Of a stretch of DNA of 64,000 bases, positions 49,944 to 58,728 are shown in pieces. Each line of letters opens with the position of its first letter. Position 1 is the first letter of the stretch. The notes beneath the pieces are model-generated. The model did not search any database. It worked only from the letters and a program-made list of their open reading frames with translations, and had not been told where the DNA came from. A program made the position numbers and the translations under genes. The DNA comes from Aldehydirespirator sp965220645. Lineage in GTDB: Bacteria > Actinomycetota > Acidimicrobiia > Acidimicrobiales > Aldehydirespiratoraceae. Location of the stretch: the NCBI GenBank assembly GCA_965220645.1, contig OZ244836.1, forward strand, positions 930,001-994,000. The letters run 5' to 3'.

Positions 49944-51104
49944 TTGGACTTCTCGATCAGCGAATCCCAGCAGATGGTGGTCGACACCGTGCGCGCCTTC
50001 ACCGAGCGCGAGCTGGTCCCCCACGAGGATGAGGTGGAGCGCACCGGCCAGGTACGGCCCGAACTCGTGGACGACATCCGCGGCAAGGCCATCGATGCGG
50101 GCCTGTACGCGGCCAACATGCCCGCCGAGCTCGGCGGCGGCGGCCTCGACGACCTGACCCTGGCCATGGCCGAGCGGGCCTTCGGCTGGACCGCCTACGC
50201 CCTGCACTACATCGTGGCCCGCCCGTCCAACATCCTGCGGGCCTGCACCGGCGACCAGGTCGAGGAGTACCTGCTGCCCACCGTGCGCGGCGAACGGGTG
50301 GAGTGCCTGGCCATGAGCGAACCGGACGCCGGATCCGACCTGCGGGGCATGACCTGCCGGGCCGAACGACACGGCGACCACTTCGTGGTCAACGGCACCA
50401 AGCACTTCATCAGCCACGCCGACCTGGCCGACTACGTGATCCTGTTCGCGGCCACCGGCACCGACCAGACCGAGCGGGGCCCCCGCAAGCTGATCTCGTC
50501 GCTGCTGGTCGACTTCGACACCCCGGGGCTCGAGCGAGTGCCGGGCTACAACTGCGTGTCGAACCGGGGCTACCACAACTTCATCCTCAACTTCGACGAT
50601 GTCCGGGTGCCGGCCTCCAAGCTGCTGGGGGAGGAGCACCGGGGTTTCGACGTGGCCAACGAGTGGCTGGGCAGCACCCGGTTGCAGGTGGCCGCGGTGT
50701 GCCTGGGCCGGGCCGACCGGGCCCTGTCGGTGGCCCTCGACTGGGCCGCCACCCGCGAGCAGTTCGGGCAGCGCATCGGACGGTTCCAGGGGGTGTCGTT
50801 CAAGCTGGCCGACATGCGCACCCGCCTGTTGCAGGCCGAGCTGATGACCTATCGGGCCGCCTGGCTGTCGGCGCAGGACCGGATGACCGACGCCGACGCG
50901 GCCATGGCCAAGCTGTCGGCCACCGAGATGCTGCAGTTCGTGTCGGACGAGGCCATCCAGATCCTGGGCGGGATGGGGCTGATGGACGAGCTGCCGCTGG
51001 AGCGGATCTGGCGAGACGCCCGCGTCGATCGCATCTGGGACGGCACCAGCGAGATCCAGCGCCACATCGTGTCGCGCGACATGCTGCGGCCCCTCGGTTG
51101 CTGA
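49944..51104 (+). CDS. Acyl-CoA dehydrogenase (CaiA-like, probably betainyl substrates)
   Basis: The 386-residue flavoprotein has SEPDAGSDLRGM, FVVNGTKHFISHAD, REQFGQRIGRFQGVSFKLADM and ILGGMGLMDELPLERIWRDARVDRIWDGTSEIQR. By context it may act on gamma-butyrobetainyl-CoA or crotonobetainyl-CoA, as CaiA does in E. coli; sequence alone says only short-chain acyl-CoA dehydrogenase. The start is TTG 49944 with AAGGAGA upstream. Confidence 0.85.
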   Translation: MDFSISESQQMVVDTVRAFTERELVPHEDEVERTGQVRPELVDDIRGKAIDAGLYAANMPAELGGGGLDDLTLAMAERAFGWTAYALHYIVARPSNILRACTGDQVEEYLLPTVRGERVECLAMSEPDAGSDLRGMTCRAERHGDHFVVNGTKHFISHADLADYVILFAATGTDQTERGPRKLISSLLVDFDTPGLERVPGYNCVSNRGYHNFILNFDDVRVPASKLLGEEHRGFDVANEWLGSTRLQVAAVCLGRADRALSVALDWAATREQFGQRIGRFQGVSFKLADMRTRLLQAELMTYRAAWLSAQDRMTDADAAMAKLSATEMLQFVSDEAIQILGGMGLMDELPLERIWRDARVDRIWDGTSEIQRHIVSRDMLRPLGC

Positions 51105-51108
51105 CGCC

Positions 51109-51153
51109 GTGACCACGACAGCGCGTCCAACCGCGGGCCGGCCAGTGTCGTGA
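51109..51153 (+). other. Possible 14-codon minicistron before the CoA ligase gene
   Basis: GTG 51109 opens a frame encoding MTTTARPTAGRPVS whose TGA overlaps the GTG start at 51150 (GTGA). It shows no duplication. It could be chance, and is listed because it resembles the respiratory-operon junctions. Confidence 0.25.
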
Positions 51154-53234
51154 ACGGTCGGCTCGATCGGCTGTTGCGGCCGCGGTCGCTGGCCTTCATC
51201 GGGGGTGCAGCCGCTGAGCTGGCCATCGACGCCTGCCGCACGTTCGGCTTCTCGGGGGACATGTGGGCCGTCAACCGGAGCCGGGAGCTGCGCGGGGTGC
51301 CCACCTTCGCCTCGGTGTCCGAGCTGCCGGCCGGCGTCGACGCCGCCTTCGTGGGCGTGGACCGCCACGCCACCATCGAGGTGGTGAGTCAGCTGGTTGC
51401 CTGCGGCACGGGCGCCGCGGTGTGCCACGCCTCCGGGTTCGCCGAGACCGGCGAGGCCGGGGCGGCCCTCCAAGCCGAGCTCGTGGCCGCGGCCCAAGGC
51501 ATGCCCCTAGTGGGGCCCAACTGCTACGGGACGCTGTCGGCTCCCACCGGCGCCGCGCTGTGGCCCGACGTCCACGGGTTGGCCCGCTGCAACCGGGGCG
51601 TCGCCCTGCTGAGCCAGAGCGGCAACATCGCAGTGAGTCTCACCATGCAACGCCGGGCCCTCGACATCGCCTGGGTGGTGACGCTTGGGAATCAGGCCGA
51701 TGTCGGCATCTCAGAAGCCTTCGAGGCCATGGCCGCCGAGCGGGCGGTCACCGGGGTCGGTCTGTGTGTCGAGGCACTGGACGACGTCGAGCGCTTTGCC
51801 GCGGCTGCTGCCGCGGCCCGCCGCAGGGGCCTGCCCGTGGTGGCGCTCAAGCTCGGAGCCTCGCAGGGCTCCGGTGCCATCGCCGTCACCCACACCGCCT
51901 CGCTGGTGGGCGACGACGCCGCCTACGGCGCGCTGTTCGACCGGCTGGGCATCCGGCGGGTGCACTCCCTGCCCGAAATGCTCGACACTCTTGCCGTCCT
52001 GGGCACCCTCGGGCCGCTGAAGGGCAGCCGGCTGGTGTCGTTGAGCTGCTCCGGCGGCGAGGCAGCGCTGGTCGCCGACCGCAGCCGCGGTCGCAGTCTC
52101 AGCTTCCCGCCCTTCGCCCCCGGCCATGCCAGCCGGGTGGCGTCGGCTCTGGAGGACCGGGTCGCGGTCACCAATCCGCTCGACTACCACACGTTCATCT
52201 GGGGCGACGAGGCCCGCTTGGCCGGCTGCTTCAGTGCCGTCCTCGGGGCTGGCGTCGAATTGTCCGTGCTCAGCGAACCCGAGCAGGAAGCGCCGTTCGA
52301 TGCCGCTCTACTGGTGATCGATTTTCCCGCTCAAGGACTCGACCGGTCGCGCTGGTGGCCCACCCTGGCGGCCTTCAGCAAGGCCTGCACCGCAAGCAGC
52401 ACTCCCGGTCTGGTCGCCGCCACGTTGCCGGAGAATCTTCCCGAGGAGGCTCGGGCCCGTGCCGCCGAGCTGGGTTTGGCCGCCTGCGGTGACATCGACA
52501 CCGCCCTGTGCTCCCTGGAGGCGGCCGCTGCTTGGGGACACCGGACCGATGACCGGATTGCTCCCTCGGCTCCGGCGAGGGACTCGAGCCACGGCTGCAC
52601 GGTGATGCCGGAGCACGAGGCGAAGCAGCGGTTGAGCGCGGCCGGCGTGACCGTGCCCGACGGTATGGCCGTAGCTGCGGCCCGGGCTCCGGCGGTGGCC
52701 GCGAAGATCGGGTTCCCGGTCGTAGTCAAGGCCGTGGGCCTGGCGCACAAGACCGAGACCGGCGGGGTGGTAGTCGGCCTGGACGACCCGGCAGAGGTCG
52801 CCGCGGCCGTGCCGCGACTAGCTGATGACGGCGACGGGACCGTGATGGTGGAGTCGTGCATCACCGGCGCGGTAGCCGAGTTGCTTGTGAGCGTGCGGTC
52901 GGCGCCGCCGGTGGGCATGCTGCTGACTCTCGGAGCGGGAGGAACAACCGCGGAGTTGCTCGACGACACCGCCAGCCTGCTGCTGCCAGCACCAGAGCAA
53001 GCGGTCCTCGATGCCCTGCGCAGCCTGCGCATCTGGCCCCTCCTGGCCGGTCATCGGGGTAGTCCTCCAGCCGCAGTCGGAGCAGTGACGGCGACGGTCG
53101 CTGCACTCGACGCGCTGGTGCGCGACGATCGCAGCATCATCGAAGTCGAGATCAACCCCCTGATGGTCACACCGCATGCCGCGGTCGCGGCCGACGCGCT
53201 GATACGCGTGGCCGAGCAGTCGGCCCATGGCTGA
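51150..53234 (+). CDS. ADP-forming acyl-CoA synthetase (acetate-CoA ligase family, fused alpha-beta)
   Basis: The 694-residue NDP-forming CoA ligase has an N-terminal CoA-binding domain (RPRSLAFIGGA), two succinyl-CoA-ligase-like flavodoxin domains with GPNCYGTLS, LSQSGNIAVSLT and the phospho-His region VTHTASLVGDDAAY. A C-terminal ATP-grasp part (EHEAKQRLSAAGVTVPDG, FPVVVKAVGLAHKTETGGV) completes it. In this locus it is the only CoA-activating enzyme and may replace CaiC (AMP-forming) as betaine/carnitine:CoA ligase; that is inference. It overlaps the next gene by 8 bases. Confidence 0.85.
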   Translation: MNGRLDRLLRPRSLAFIGGAAAELAIDACRTFGFSGDMWAVNRSRELRGVPTFASVSELPAGVDAAFVGVDRHATIEVVSQLVACGTGAAVCHASGFAETGEAGAALQAELVAAAQGMPLVGPNCYGTLSAPTGAALWPDVHGLARCNRGVALLSQSGNIAVSLTMQRRALDIAWVVTLGNQADVGISEAFEAMAAERAVTGVGLCVEALDDVERFAAAAAAARRRGLPVVALKLGASQGSGAIAVTHTASLVGDDAAYGALFDRLGIRRVHSLPEMLDTLAVLGTLGPLKGSRLVSLSCSGGEAALVADRSRGRSLSFPPFAPGHASRVASALEDRVAVTNPLDYHTFIWGDEARLAGCFSAVLGAGVELSVLSEPEQEAPFDAALLVIDFPAQGLDRSRWWPTLAAFSKACTASSTPGLVAATLPENLPEEARARAAELGLAACGDIDTALCSLEAAAAWGHRTDDRIAPSAPARDSSHGCTVMPEHEAKQRLSAAGVTVPDGMAVAAARAPAVAAKIGFPVVVKAVGLAHKTETGGVVVGLDDPAEVAAAVPRLADDGDGTVMVESCITGAVAELLVSVRSAPPVGMLLTLGAGGTTAELLDDTASLLLPAPEQAVLDALRSLRIWPLLAGHRGSPPAAVGAVTATVAALDALVRDDRSIIEVEINPLMVTPHAAVAADALIRVAEQSAHG

Positions 53235-54018
53235 GCCCGCCGCTGCCGTGACGGCAGTCGTCGAAGGGCCGGTGCTCGAGATCACCCTCGATCGCCCCAA
53301 GGCCAACGCCATCGACGCAGCCACGAGCCGCGAGCTGAGCCACGTGTTCGCGACCTTCCGCGACGACCCCGAACTGCGGGTCGCGATCTTCACCGCCGCC
53401 GGCGACCGCTTCTTCTGCGCGGGCTGGGACCTGAACGCAGCGGCCGGCGGCGAGGATTTCGAAGCCGACTACGGCGAGGGCGGCTTCGGAGGTTTCGGCG
53501 AGATGCCCGGTCTGCTCAAACCGGTGATCTGCGCGGTCAACGGCATGGCCGTGGGCGGCGGATTCGAGATCGTGCTGGCCGCCGACTTTGTCGTGGCCGC
53601 CGAGCACGCCCGCTTCTGGCTGCCGGAGGCCTCGCTGGGAATCGTGCCCGACACTGCGGCAGTGCGCCTACCCAGGATGCTCCCACCGGCGGTGGCCAAC
53701 GAGATCCTCTATGCGGGCCGGCGTCTCGATGCGGCCGAGGCGCTGCGCTGGGGGCTGGTCAACTCCGTGGCCGGTGCCTCCGAACTCCTGGCTGAGGCCC
53801 GCGCCCTGGCAGCTCGCATTGCGGAAGCCGCGCCGCTGTCGGTGTCGGCCATCCACCAGATCCGCGACCGCACCCGGCATCTGCCGCTCGAAGAAGCCTT
53901 CGAGCGGCTGCGCTCCGGCGAGTTGGCCGCCTACGAGGCCATGCTGGCTTCCTCTGACGCGGCCGAAGGCCCCAGAGCCTTCACCGAGGGCCGCCCTCCG
54001 CGCTGGCAGGGCCGCTAG
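53227..54018 (+). CDS. caiD: Carnitinyl-CoA dehydratase-like enoyl-CoA hydratase (CaiD)
   Basis: The 263-residue crotonase-fold enzyme has oxyanion-hole segments FCAGWDLNAAAGG and NGMAVGGGFEIVLAADF. The stretch LPEASLGIVPDTAAVRLPR, then LPPAVANEILYAGRRLDAAEALRWGLVN and the C-terminal EGPRAFTEGRPPRWQGR match E. coli CaiD more closely than generic hydratases. It would interconvert crotonobetainyl-CoA and carnitinyl-CoA. It is last gene of the four-gene operon. Confidence 0.82.
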   Translation: MAEPAAAVTAVVEGPVLEITLDRPKANAIDAATSRELSHVFATFRDDPELRVAIFTAAGDRFFCAGWDLNAAAGGEDFEADYGEGGFGGFGEMPGLLKPVICAVNGMAVGGGFEIVLAADFVVAAEHARFWLPEASLGIVPDTAAVRLPRMLPPAVANEILYAGRRLDAAEALRWGLVNSVAGASELLAEARALAARIAEAAPLSVSAIHQIRDRTRHLPLEEAFERLRSGELAAYEAMLASSDAAEGPRAFTEGRPPRWQGR

Positions 54019-54021
54019 AGC

Positions 54022-56148
54022 TCAGGGCCCGCTCTCGACCGGCGTGAACCGGCGGGTCCAGGCTTGGAGCAGGCGGTCGAGCAGCATCGCCAGCAGCACG
54101 ATGGCCAAGCCGGCCACGAACCCGGACCCCACCGAGTCGGTGCGCCTCAGACCCTTCACCGTTTCGAGGCCCAGACCGCCGCCCCCCACGAGACCCGCGA
54201 TCACCACCATGGCCAGCACCAGCATCACGGTCTGGTTGATGCCGGCGATGATGCTCGGCGCGGCCAGCGGCAGCTGCACTTTGCGCAGGGTCTGGCCCCG
54301 GGTGGCGCCGAAGGCCCTCGACGCCTCGGTGGCCTCGCCCTCAACCTGGCGGATGCCCAGATTGGTCAGCCGGGTCGCGGCGGGGAGGGCGTACAGCACC
54401 GAGGCGATGATCCCCGGGATCCGCCCCACGTTGAACATGATGATCACCGGCACCAGCAGCACGAAGCTGGGGATGGTCTGCAGGAAGTCGAGCACCGGCT
54501 TGAGCAGTCGCTCGAACCGATCGCTGCGAGCCGCCAGAACGCCGAGGGGAATGCCGCACAGGATCGCCATCACCACGGCCACGACGACCTGAGCGAGGGT
54601 GTCCATCGAGAGCGTCCACATCCCGAGGAACCCCAGACCGGCCACGCAGGCCGTGCAGAACATGGCCAGGGTCGCGCCCCCCAGCCTCCATCCGGCCAGG
54701 GCCACCGCGAGCACCACTACCGGCCAGGCCAGATCGGCGCTGAACAGCTCGCGCAGCGGCGTGACCGCATAGATGGTGATGGAGTCGCTGAACCAACCGG
54801 TCCCGAACCAGGTCCCACCGATCTCATAGAGGTTGTCCCGGACCCAGTCCACCAGCCAGTCGATGGCCGGCGCGAACGAGAATGAGACAGCCGAGGGGAA
54901 CTCGGGCCGGCCACCGATGGCACTGACGACGGTGGCCATCACGAGAGCGAAGAGTCCGAGCACCCGGCGGGGGTGCCGGGCCAGAGAGGCGAGGCCCGGA
55001 GCGTCACGCATCGGCACTGCCAGCGCAGCGCCCACCCGGCACAGGATCCGGTCGGTGGATGACAGAGCGTTCTCCATCCGCCGCACGAATCCCAGACGCT
55101 CCAGCGAGTCGGGCATCAGGCGAAGCCGGCGACGCCGGGCGCCCAAGCCCGCGGCGCCGTGGGTGACGCGGTCCATCAGCATGGCCAGAACGACGATGGC
55201 CAGACCGGCCTCCAGCGCCCGCCCGACAAAGAGCCGCCTCAGGGACTCGAGCACCACCTGGCCCAGCCCCCCGGCGCCGATCAGGGCCGCGATCACCACG
55301 ATGCTCAGCGCCATCATGATCGTCTGGTTGATGCCGGTGAGCACGCTGGGCAGAGCCAACGGGAACTGCACCTTGCGCAGGGTCTGGCGCGGGGTGGCGC
55401 CGAACATCTCGGCCGCCTCCACAGTGGCCGCCGGGACGTTCCGTATGCCCAAGTCAGTGAGCCTGATCACCGGCGGCAGGGCGTAAATCACCGTGGCGAT
55501 GATGGCCGGCACCCGGGCCACTCCGAACAGCAGCACCACCGGGATCAGGTACACGAAGGCCGGCAAGGTCTGCATGGCGTCGAGAACCGGCCGTACCGAC
55601 TGCTGAACCCGGTCGTAACGGGCAGACGCGATTCCCGCCGGAACACCGATGGCGACCGAGATGCCGACGGCAATGATCATCAACGCCACCGTCTGGAGGC
55701 TCTCCTCCCACAGACCGATGGCACCGAAGTACATGACTCCGAGCGCCGCGAGCAGCCCGGCCCTCATGCTGAGTGCGGACGCTGCCACCATGGCCGCCGC
55801 GGCCGTCACCACGTACCAAGGCAGCCACAGCAGGAAGCGCTGTACGGTGCGCAGGCCCCAGTCGATGGAGTCGCTGATCGGGTTGAAGATGAAGGAGAAG
55901 CTCCAGTGGGTGGTCTGGTTGTTGATGATCCAGCGGCGGGCGTCATCAATCCAGTCGGCCAGACCGATGGCCCACGACTCGGGGAACCCGCCCACCGCGC
56001 TGAGCGCCAGCTGGGCGGCGACCACCAGGGCCACGCCCAGCACGAGCTCGCTGCCCGAGCGCGCCCGCCGCCGGCGGTCCAGCGCCAGCCGGGCTTCGAC
56101 CGCTTCCGCGGCCTTAGGCGGACTCGTCGCCGGGGCCGTAGCGGTCAC
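54022..56148 (-). CDS. Glycine betaine/carnitine-type ABC permease, two ProW domains fused
   Basis: The 708-residue membrane protein contains two complete ProW-type permease domains in tandem. Each has the ABC EAA loop (AAEMFGATPRQTLRKVQFPLALPSVLTGINQT in the first, ASRAFGATRGQTLRKVQLPLAAPSIIAGINQT in the second). The usual subunit is a homodimer of single-domain ProW; here one chain could provide both halves. A cytoplasmic linker of about 60 residues joins them. GTG 56148 overlaps the ATPase stop. Confidence 0.9.
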   Translation of the reverse strand: MTATAPATSPPKAAEAVEARLALDRRRRARSGSELVLGVALVVAAQLALSAVGGFPESWAIGLADWIDDARRWIINNQTTHWSFSFIFNPISDSIDWGLRTVQRFLLWLPWYVVTAAAAMVAASALSMRAGLLAALGVMYFGAIGLWEESLQTVALMIIAVGISVAIGVPAGIASARYDRVQQSVRPVLDAMQTLPAFVYLIPVVLLFGVARVPAIIATVIYALPPVIRLTDLGIRNVPAATVEAAEMFGATPRQTLRKVQFPLALPSVLTGINQTIMMALSIVVIAALIGAGGLGQVVLESLRRLFVGRALEAGLAIVVLAMLMDRVTHGAAGLGARRRRLRLMPDSLERLGFVRRMENALSSTDRILCRVGAALAVPMRDAPGLASLARHPRRVLGLFALVMATVVSAIGGRPEFPSAVSFSFAPAIDWLVDWVRDNLYEIGGTWFGTGWFSDSITIYAVTPLRELFSADLAWPVVVLAVALAGWRLGGATLAMFCTACVAGLGFLGMWTLSMDTLAQVVVAVVMAILCGIPLGVLAARSDRFERLLKPVLDFLQTIPSFVLLVPVIIMFNVGRIPGIIASVLYALPAATRLTNLGIRQVEGEATEASRAFGATRGQTLRKVQLPLAAPSIIAGINQTVMLVLAMVVIAGLVGGGGLGLETVKGLRRTDSVGSGFVAGLAIVLLAMLLDRLLQAWTRRFTPVESGP

Positions 56149-57218
56149 GGCCGTTCAGCGGCTCGTTCGGCTCTAGCCGCGCTGGCCCGGGAACTCTCGC
56201 CCAGCAGGTCCGCCACTCGCGCCCGGTCGACCACTCCGACCACGTTGCCTTGATCGTCGACCACAACCAGTGCCTCGGAGTCGGCCAGCAGCCGGGGAAG
56301 AACGTCCTCGAGCACCGCATCGAGGCCGACCGGCTCTCCCGGCGGGGCCTCGCCGTCCAGCGGCTGCATCACCGACCCCACGGTGATCACCTTGGTCTTG
56401 GGGGCGTCCTCGGCGAACTCGCGCACATAGTCGTCGGCCGGCGCCGACACGATCTGCTCGGGCGTGCCCACCTGGACGAACTCACCGTCCTTCATGATGG
56501 CAATGCGGTCGCCGAGCTTGAGCGCCTCATGGAAATCGTGGGTGATGAACACCAGCGTCCGACGCATCCTGGCCTGCAGGGAAAGGAGCTCGTCCTGCAT
56601 GTCGCGGCGGATCAGCGGGTCGAGCGCAGAGAACGGCTCGTCGAAGAACAGGATCTCCGGCTCCACGCACAGCGCGCGGGCCAGACCCACCCGCTGCTGC
56701 ATGCCTCCCGAGAGCTGTTGGGGGAAGTGATCGGCCCAGTCGCCGAGGCCGACCACCGACAGCACCTCCAAAGCCCGCTCGTACCGGTCCGCCTTGCTAG
56801 CGCCCTGGATCTCGAGGCCGAAGGCGACGTTGTCGATCACCTTGCGGTGGGGGAACAGCCCGAAGTGCTGGAACACCATCGATAGGCGCTGCCGCCTCAG
56901 CTCCCGAAGTCCCTGATCGTCCAGGTCGCCGATCGGCGTGCCGTCGATCTTCACGGTCCCGCTGGTCGGTTCGATCAGCCGTGACAGGCAGCGGATCAGG
57001 GTCGACTTCCCCGAGCCGGAGAGGCCCATGACGACGAAGGTCTCTCCCCGCTGCACCGAGAAGGTCGCGTCCCGCACCGCCACCAGGCAGCCCGTCTGGT
57101 CGAGTACCTGCTGCCGGTCGCCGCCATCGGCAAGCAGGGTGCGGGCCGCGGCCAGGTTGTTGCCGAACACCTTGGTGATCTCGTGGCACTCCAAGGGTGT
57201 CTGTTCGGTGGTCACCAC
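56145..57218 (-). CDS. Glycine betaine-type ABC transporter ATPase with CBS domain (ProV/OpuAA)
   Basis: The 357-residue protein has Walker A GLSGSGKST, signature LSGGMQQRVGLARAL, Walker B ILFFDEPFSALDPL and switch His (FITHDFHEAL). The C-terminal CBS segment (SEALVVVDDQGNVVGVVDRARVADLL) is the ionic-strength/nucleotide sensor of OpuA-type importers; only about one and a half CBS motifs are visible. GTG 57218 (or 57215) is chosen: TACATT at minus-strand 57230-57225 lies six bases upstream, a leaderless arrangement. Confidence 0.9.
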   Translation of the reverse strand: MVTTEQTPLECHEITKVFGNNLAAARTLLADGGDRQQVLDQTGCLVAVRDATFSVQRGETFVVMGLSGSGKSTLIRCLSRLIEPTSGTVKIDGTPIGDLDDQGLRELRRQRLSMVFQHFGLFPHRKVIDNVAFGLEIQGASKADRYERALEVLSVVGLGDWADHFPQQLSGGMQQRVGLARALCVEPEILFFDEPFSALDPLIRRDMQDELLSLQARMRRTLVFITHDFHEALKLGDRIAIMKDGEFVQVGTPEQIVSAPADDYVREFAEDAPKTKVITVGSVMQPLDGEAPPGEPVGLDAVLEDVLPRLLADSEALVVVDDQGNVVGVVDRARVADLLGESSRASAARAERAAERP

Positions 57219-57249
57219 CGGGCCAATGTAGTCCCCGCGACGTTCGCCC

Positions 57250-57278
57250 TTCACACGGCTGGTATGCGGTGCTATAAA
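57250..57278 (+). promoter_or_regulatory. Sigma-70-type promoter of the substrate-binding protein gene
   Basis: TTCACA (57250-57255) and TATAAA (57273-57278) are separated by 17 bp in the region between the divergent ATPase and binding-protein genes. This predicts a leader of about 50 nt. Confidence 0.62.
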
Positions 57279-57293
57279 TGGCGCCTGCAAATC

Positions 57294-57311
57294 GGCCGCG
57301 TGATAGCGGCC
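57294..57311 (+). promoter_or_regulatory. Inverted repeat GGCCGC-N6-GCGGCC, candidate operator or leader hairpin
   Basis: A perfect 6-bp dyad with a 6-base spacer (GTGATA) lies just downstream of the predicted transcription start and upstream of the ribosome-binding site (GGAGGG, 57324-57329). It could be a repressor site or an mRNA hairpin. Confidence 0.4.
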
Positions 57312-57336
57312 ATGATCGCAATTGGAGGGACACTCA

Positions 57337-58626
57337 ATGACCAGATCGCTTTGGAAGGTGATTGCCGTGCTTGCCGTGTTCGGCCTGCTGGCCGCAGCCT
57401 GCGGCGAGGACGACGCGGAAGACACGAGCGCAGCGGACGCGGCTGCTCTCGCGCAGGCGCAAGCCGACGCCGACGCGGCTGCCGCTGACGCGGCTGCGGC
57501 TCAGGCTGAGGCCGACGCGGCTGAGGCCGGCGCGGCTGCGGCTCAGGCTGAGGCCGACGCGGCTGCCGCGGCTGCCGCTGAGGCGGAGGCAGCCCTCGCG
57601 GCTGCGATGGCCGATTCCGAGGAGGGCGTAGACCCCTCGGTCGTGGCCGATCTCGAAGCCGAGCTCGCGGCGGCCGAAGCGGCTGCCGCTGAGGCGGAGG
57701 CTGCTGCGGCTGAGGCCGCGGCTGCTGCGGCTGAGGCTGAGGCGGCCATGATGGCTGCTGAGGAGGAGATGGCCGGCCCCGATCTCGGAGAGATCACCAC
57801 CATCCAGCTCATCGCCAACCCGTGGGCTGGCTCGGCCGCGAACATCGCGGTCGCCGCGCAGCTCCTCGAGCACATCGGCTACGACGTGGAGGTCACCGAC
57901 CTCGACGAGAACGCCCAGTGGTCCGCCATCAACACCGGCGAGTTGCACGTATCGCTCGAGGTCTGGCCATCGGGCCACGCCCAGAACCGGACCGACTTCA
58001 TCGACAACCCCGACGGCAACGTCGTGGACGCCGGGCTGCTGGGTCCCATCGGCCAGATCGGCTGGTTCCTGCCGGCCTACATGATCGACGAGAACGCCGC
58101 GCTGGCCAGCGCGGAAGGGTTCACCGACGCCGAACTGGCCGGCTTGTTCGCCACCGCAGAGACGGGCGACCTGGGACAGATCCTGCACGGCGACCCGAGC
58201 TGGGTGACCTTCGAGCAGGACATCATCGACGATTTCGGACTGAACCTCGAGATCGTGTACGCCGGCTCCGAGGAGGCGCTGCTGGCTGCCTTCGACGCAG
58301 CTTCGGCCCGGAACGGGCCAGTGCTGGCCTACTGGTGGAAGCCGCACCCGGCGGTCAGCGTCTACAATCTCGTCGAGTTGGAGCTGCCGCTGGGCCCCGA
58401 CGGGAACAAGTACTACCCGCCGGACGACCTCTTCAAGATCGTCTGGGCCGGGCTTGAGGACGGTGCTCCCGCAGCCTGGGAGTTCTTGCACAACTTCAAC
58501 TACACCACCGACGACCAGCTGTCGATGCTGGGTGCGATCGGTGGAGAGGGCAAGAGCGCTGAGGAGGCCGCGGCAGACTGGATCGCCGCCAACGAGGCCA
58601 CCTGGAGCTCCTGGATCCCGTCGTAG
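57337..58626 (+). CDS. Glycine betaine/carnitine-type substrate-binding lipoprotein with long Ala-rich spacer
   Basis: The 429-residue lipoprotein has lipobox LAAAC (Cys22). Residues about 30-145 are an almost pure Ala/Glu/Asp/Gln stretch predicted to be one long helix or coiled coil. The OpuAC-like domain follows, with Trp-containing ligand motifs NPWAGSAAN, EVWPSGH and YWWKPHP, typical of quaternary-ammonium binding. The spacer would hold the binding domain well away from the membrane, far beyond the usual short linker. The permease and ATPase genes are divergent. Confidence 0.9.
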   Translation: MTRSLWKVIAVLAVFGLLAAACGEDDAEDTSAADAAALAQAQADADAAAADAAAAQAEADAAEAGAAAAQAEADAAAAAAAEAEAALAAAMADSEEGVDPSVVADLEAELAAAEAAAAEAEAAAAEAAAAAAEAEAAMMAAEEEMAGPDLGEITTIQLIANPWAGSAANIAVAAQLLEHIGYDVEVTDLDENAQWSAINTGELHVSLEVWPSGHAQNRTDFIDNPDGNVVDAGLLGPIGQIGWFLPAYMIDENAALASAEGFTDAELAGLFATAETGDLGQILHGDPSWVTFEQDIIDDFGLNLEIVYAGSEEALLAAFDAASARNGPVLAYWWKPHPAVSVYNLVELELPLGPDGNKYYPPDDLFKIVWAGLEDGAPAAWEFLHNFNYTTDDQLSMLGAIGGEGKSAEEAAADWIAANEATWSSWIPS

Positions 58627-58680
58627 TGCAGCGTCCAGCGGACTAGCTGAGCCGGGGTTCGTCCCCAGGCTCTAGAGGGG

Positions 58681-58701
58681 GACCGGGGTTCTGCCCCGGT
58701 C
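58681..58701. terminator. Bidirectional terminator-like hairpin
   Basis: GACCGGGG and CCCCGGTC form a perfect 8-bp stem with loop TTCTG. A second, imperfect hairpin lies just before it (58651-58670, GCCGGGG/CCCCAGGC). They sit between the convergent binding-protein and creatininase genes. There is no long T-tract, as is usual in GC-rich actinobacteria. Confidence 0.6.
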
Positions 58702-58728
58702 TCTCCCGCGCCCGGCGGTCAGCGAGCT

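Noticed and set aside
49233..51497. 754-codon minus-strand frame opposite the carnitine operon
   Set aside because: No recognisable domain, skewed composition, and it is antisense to three well-supported genes.
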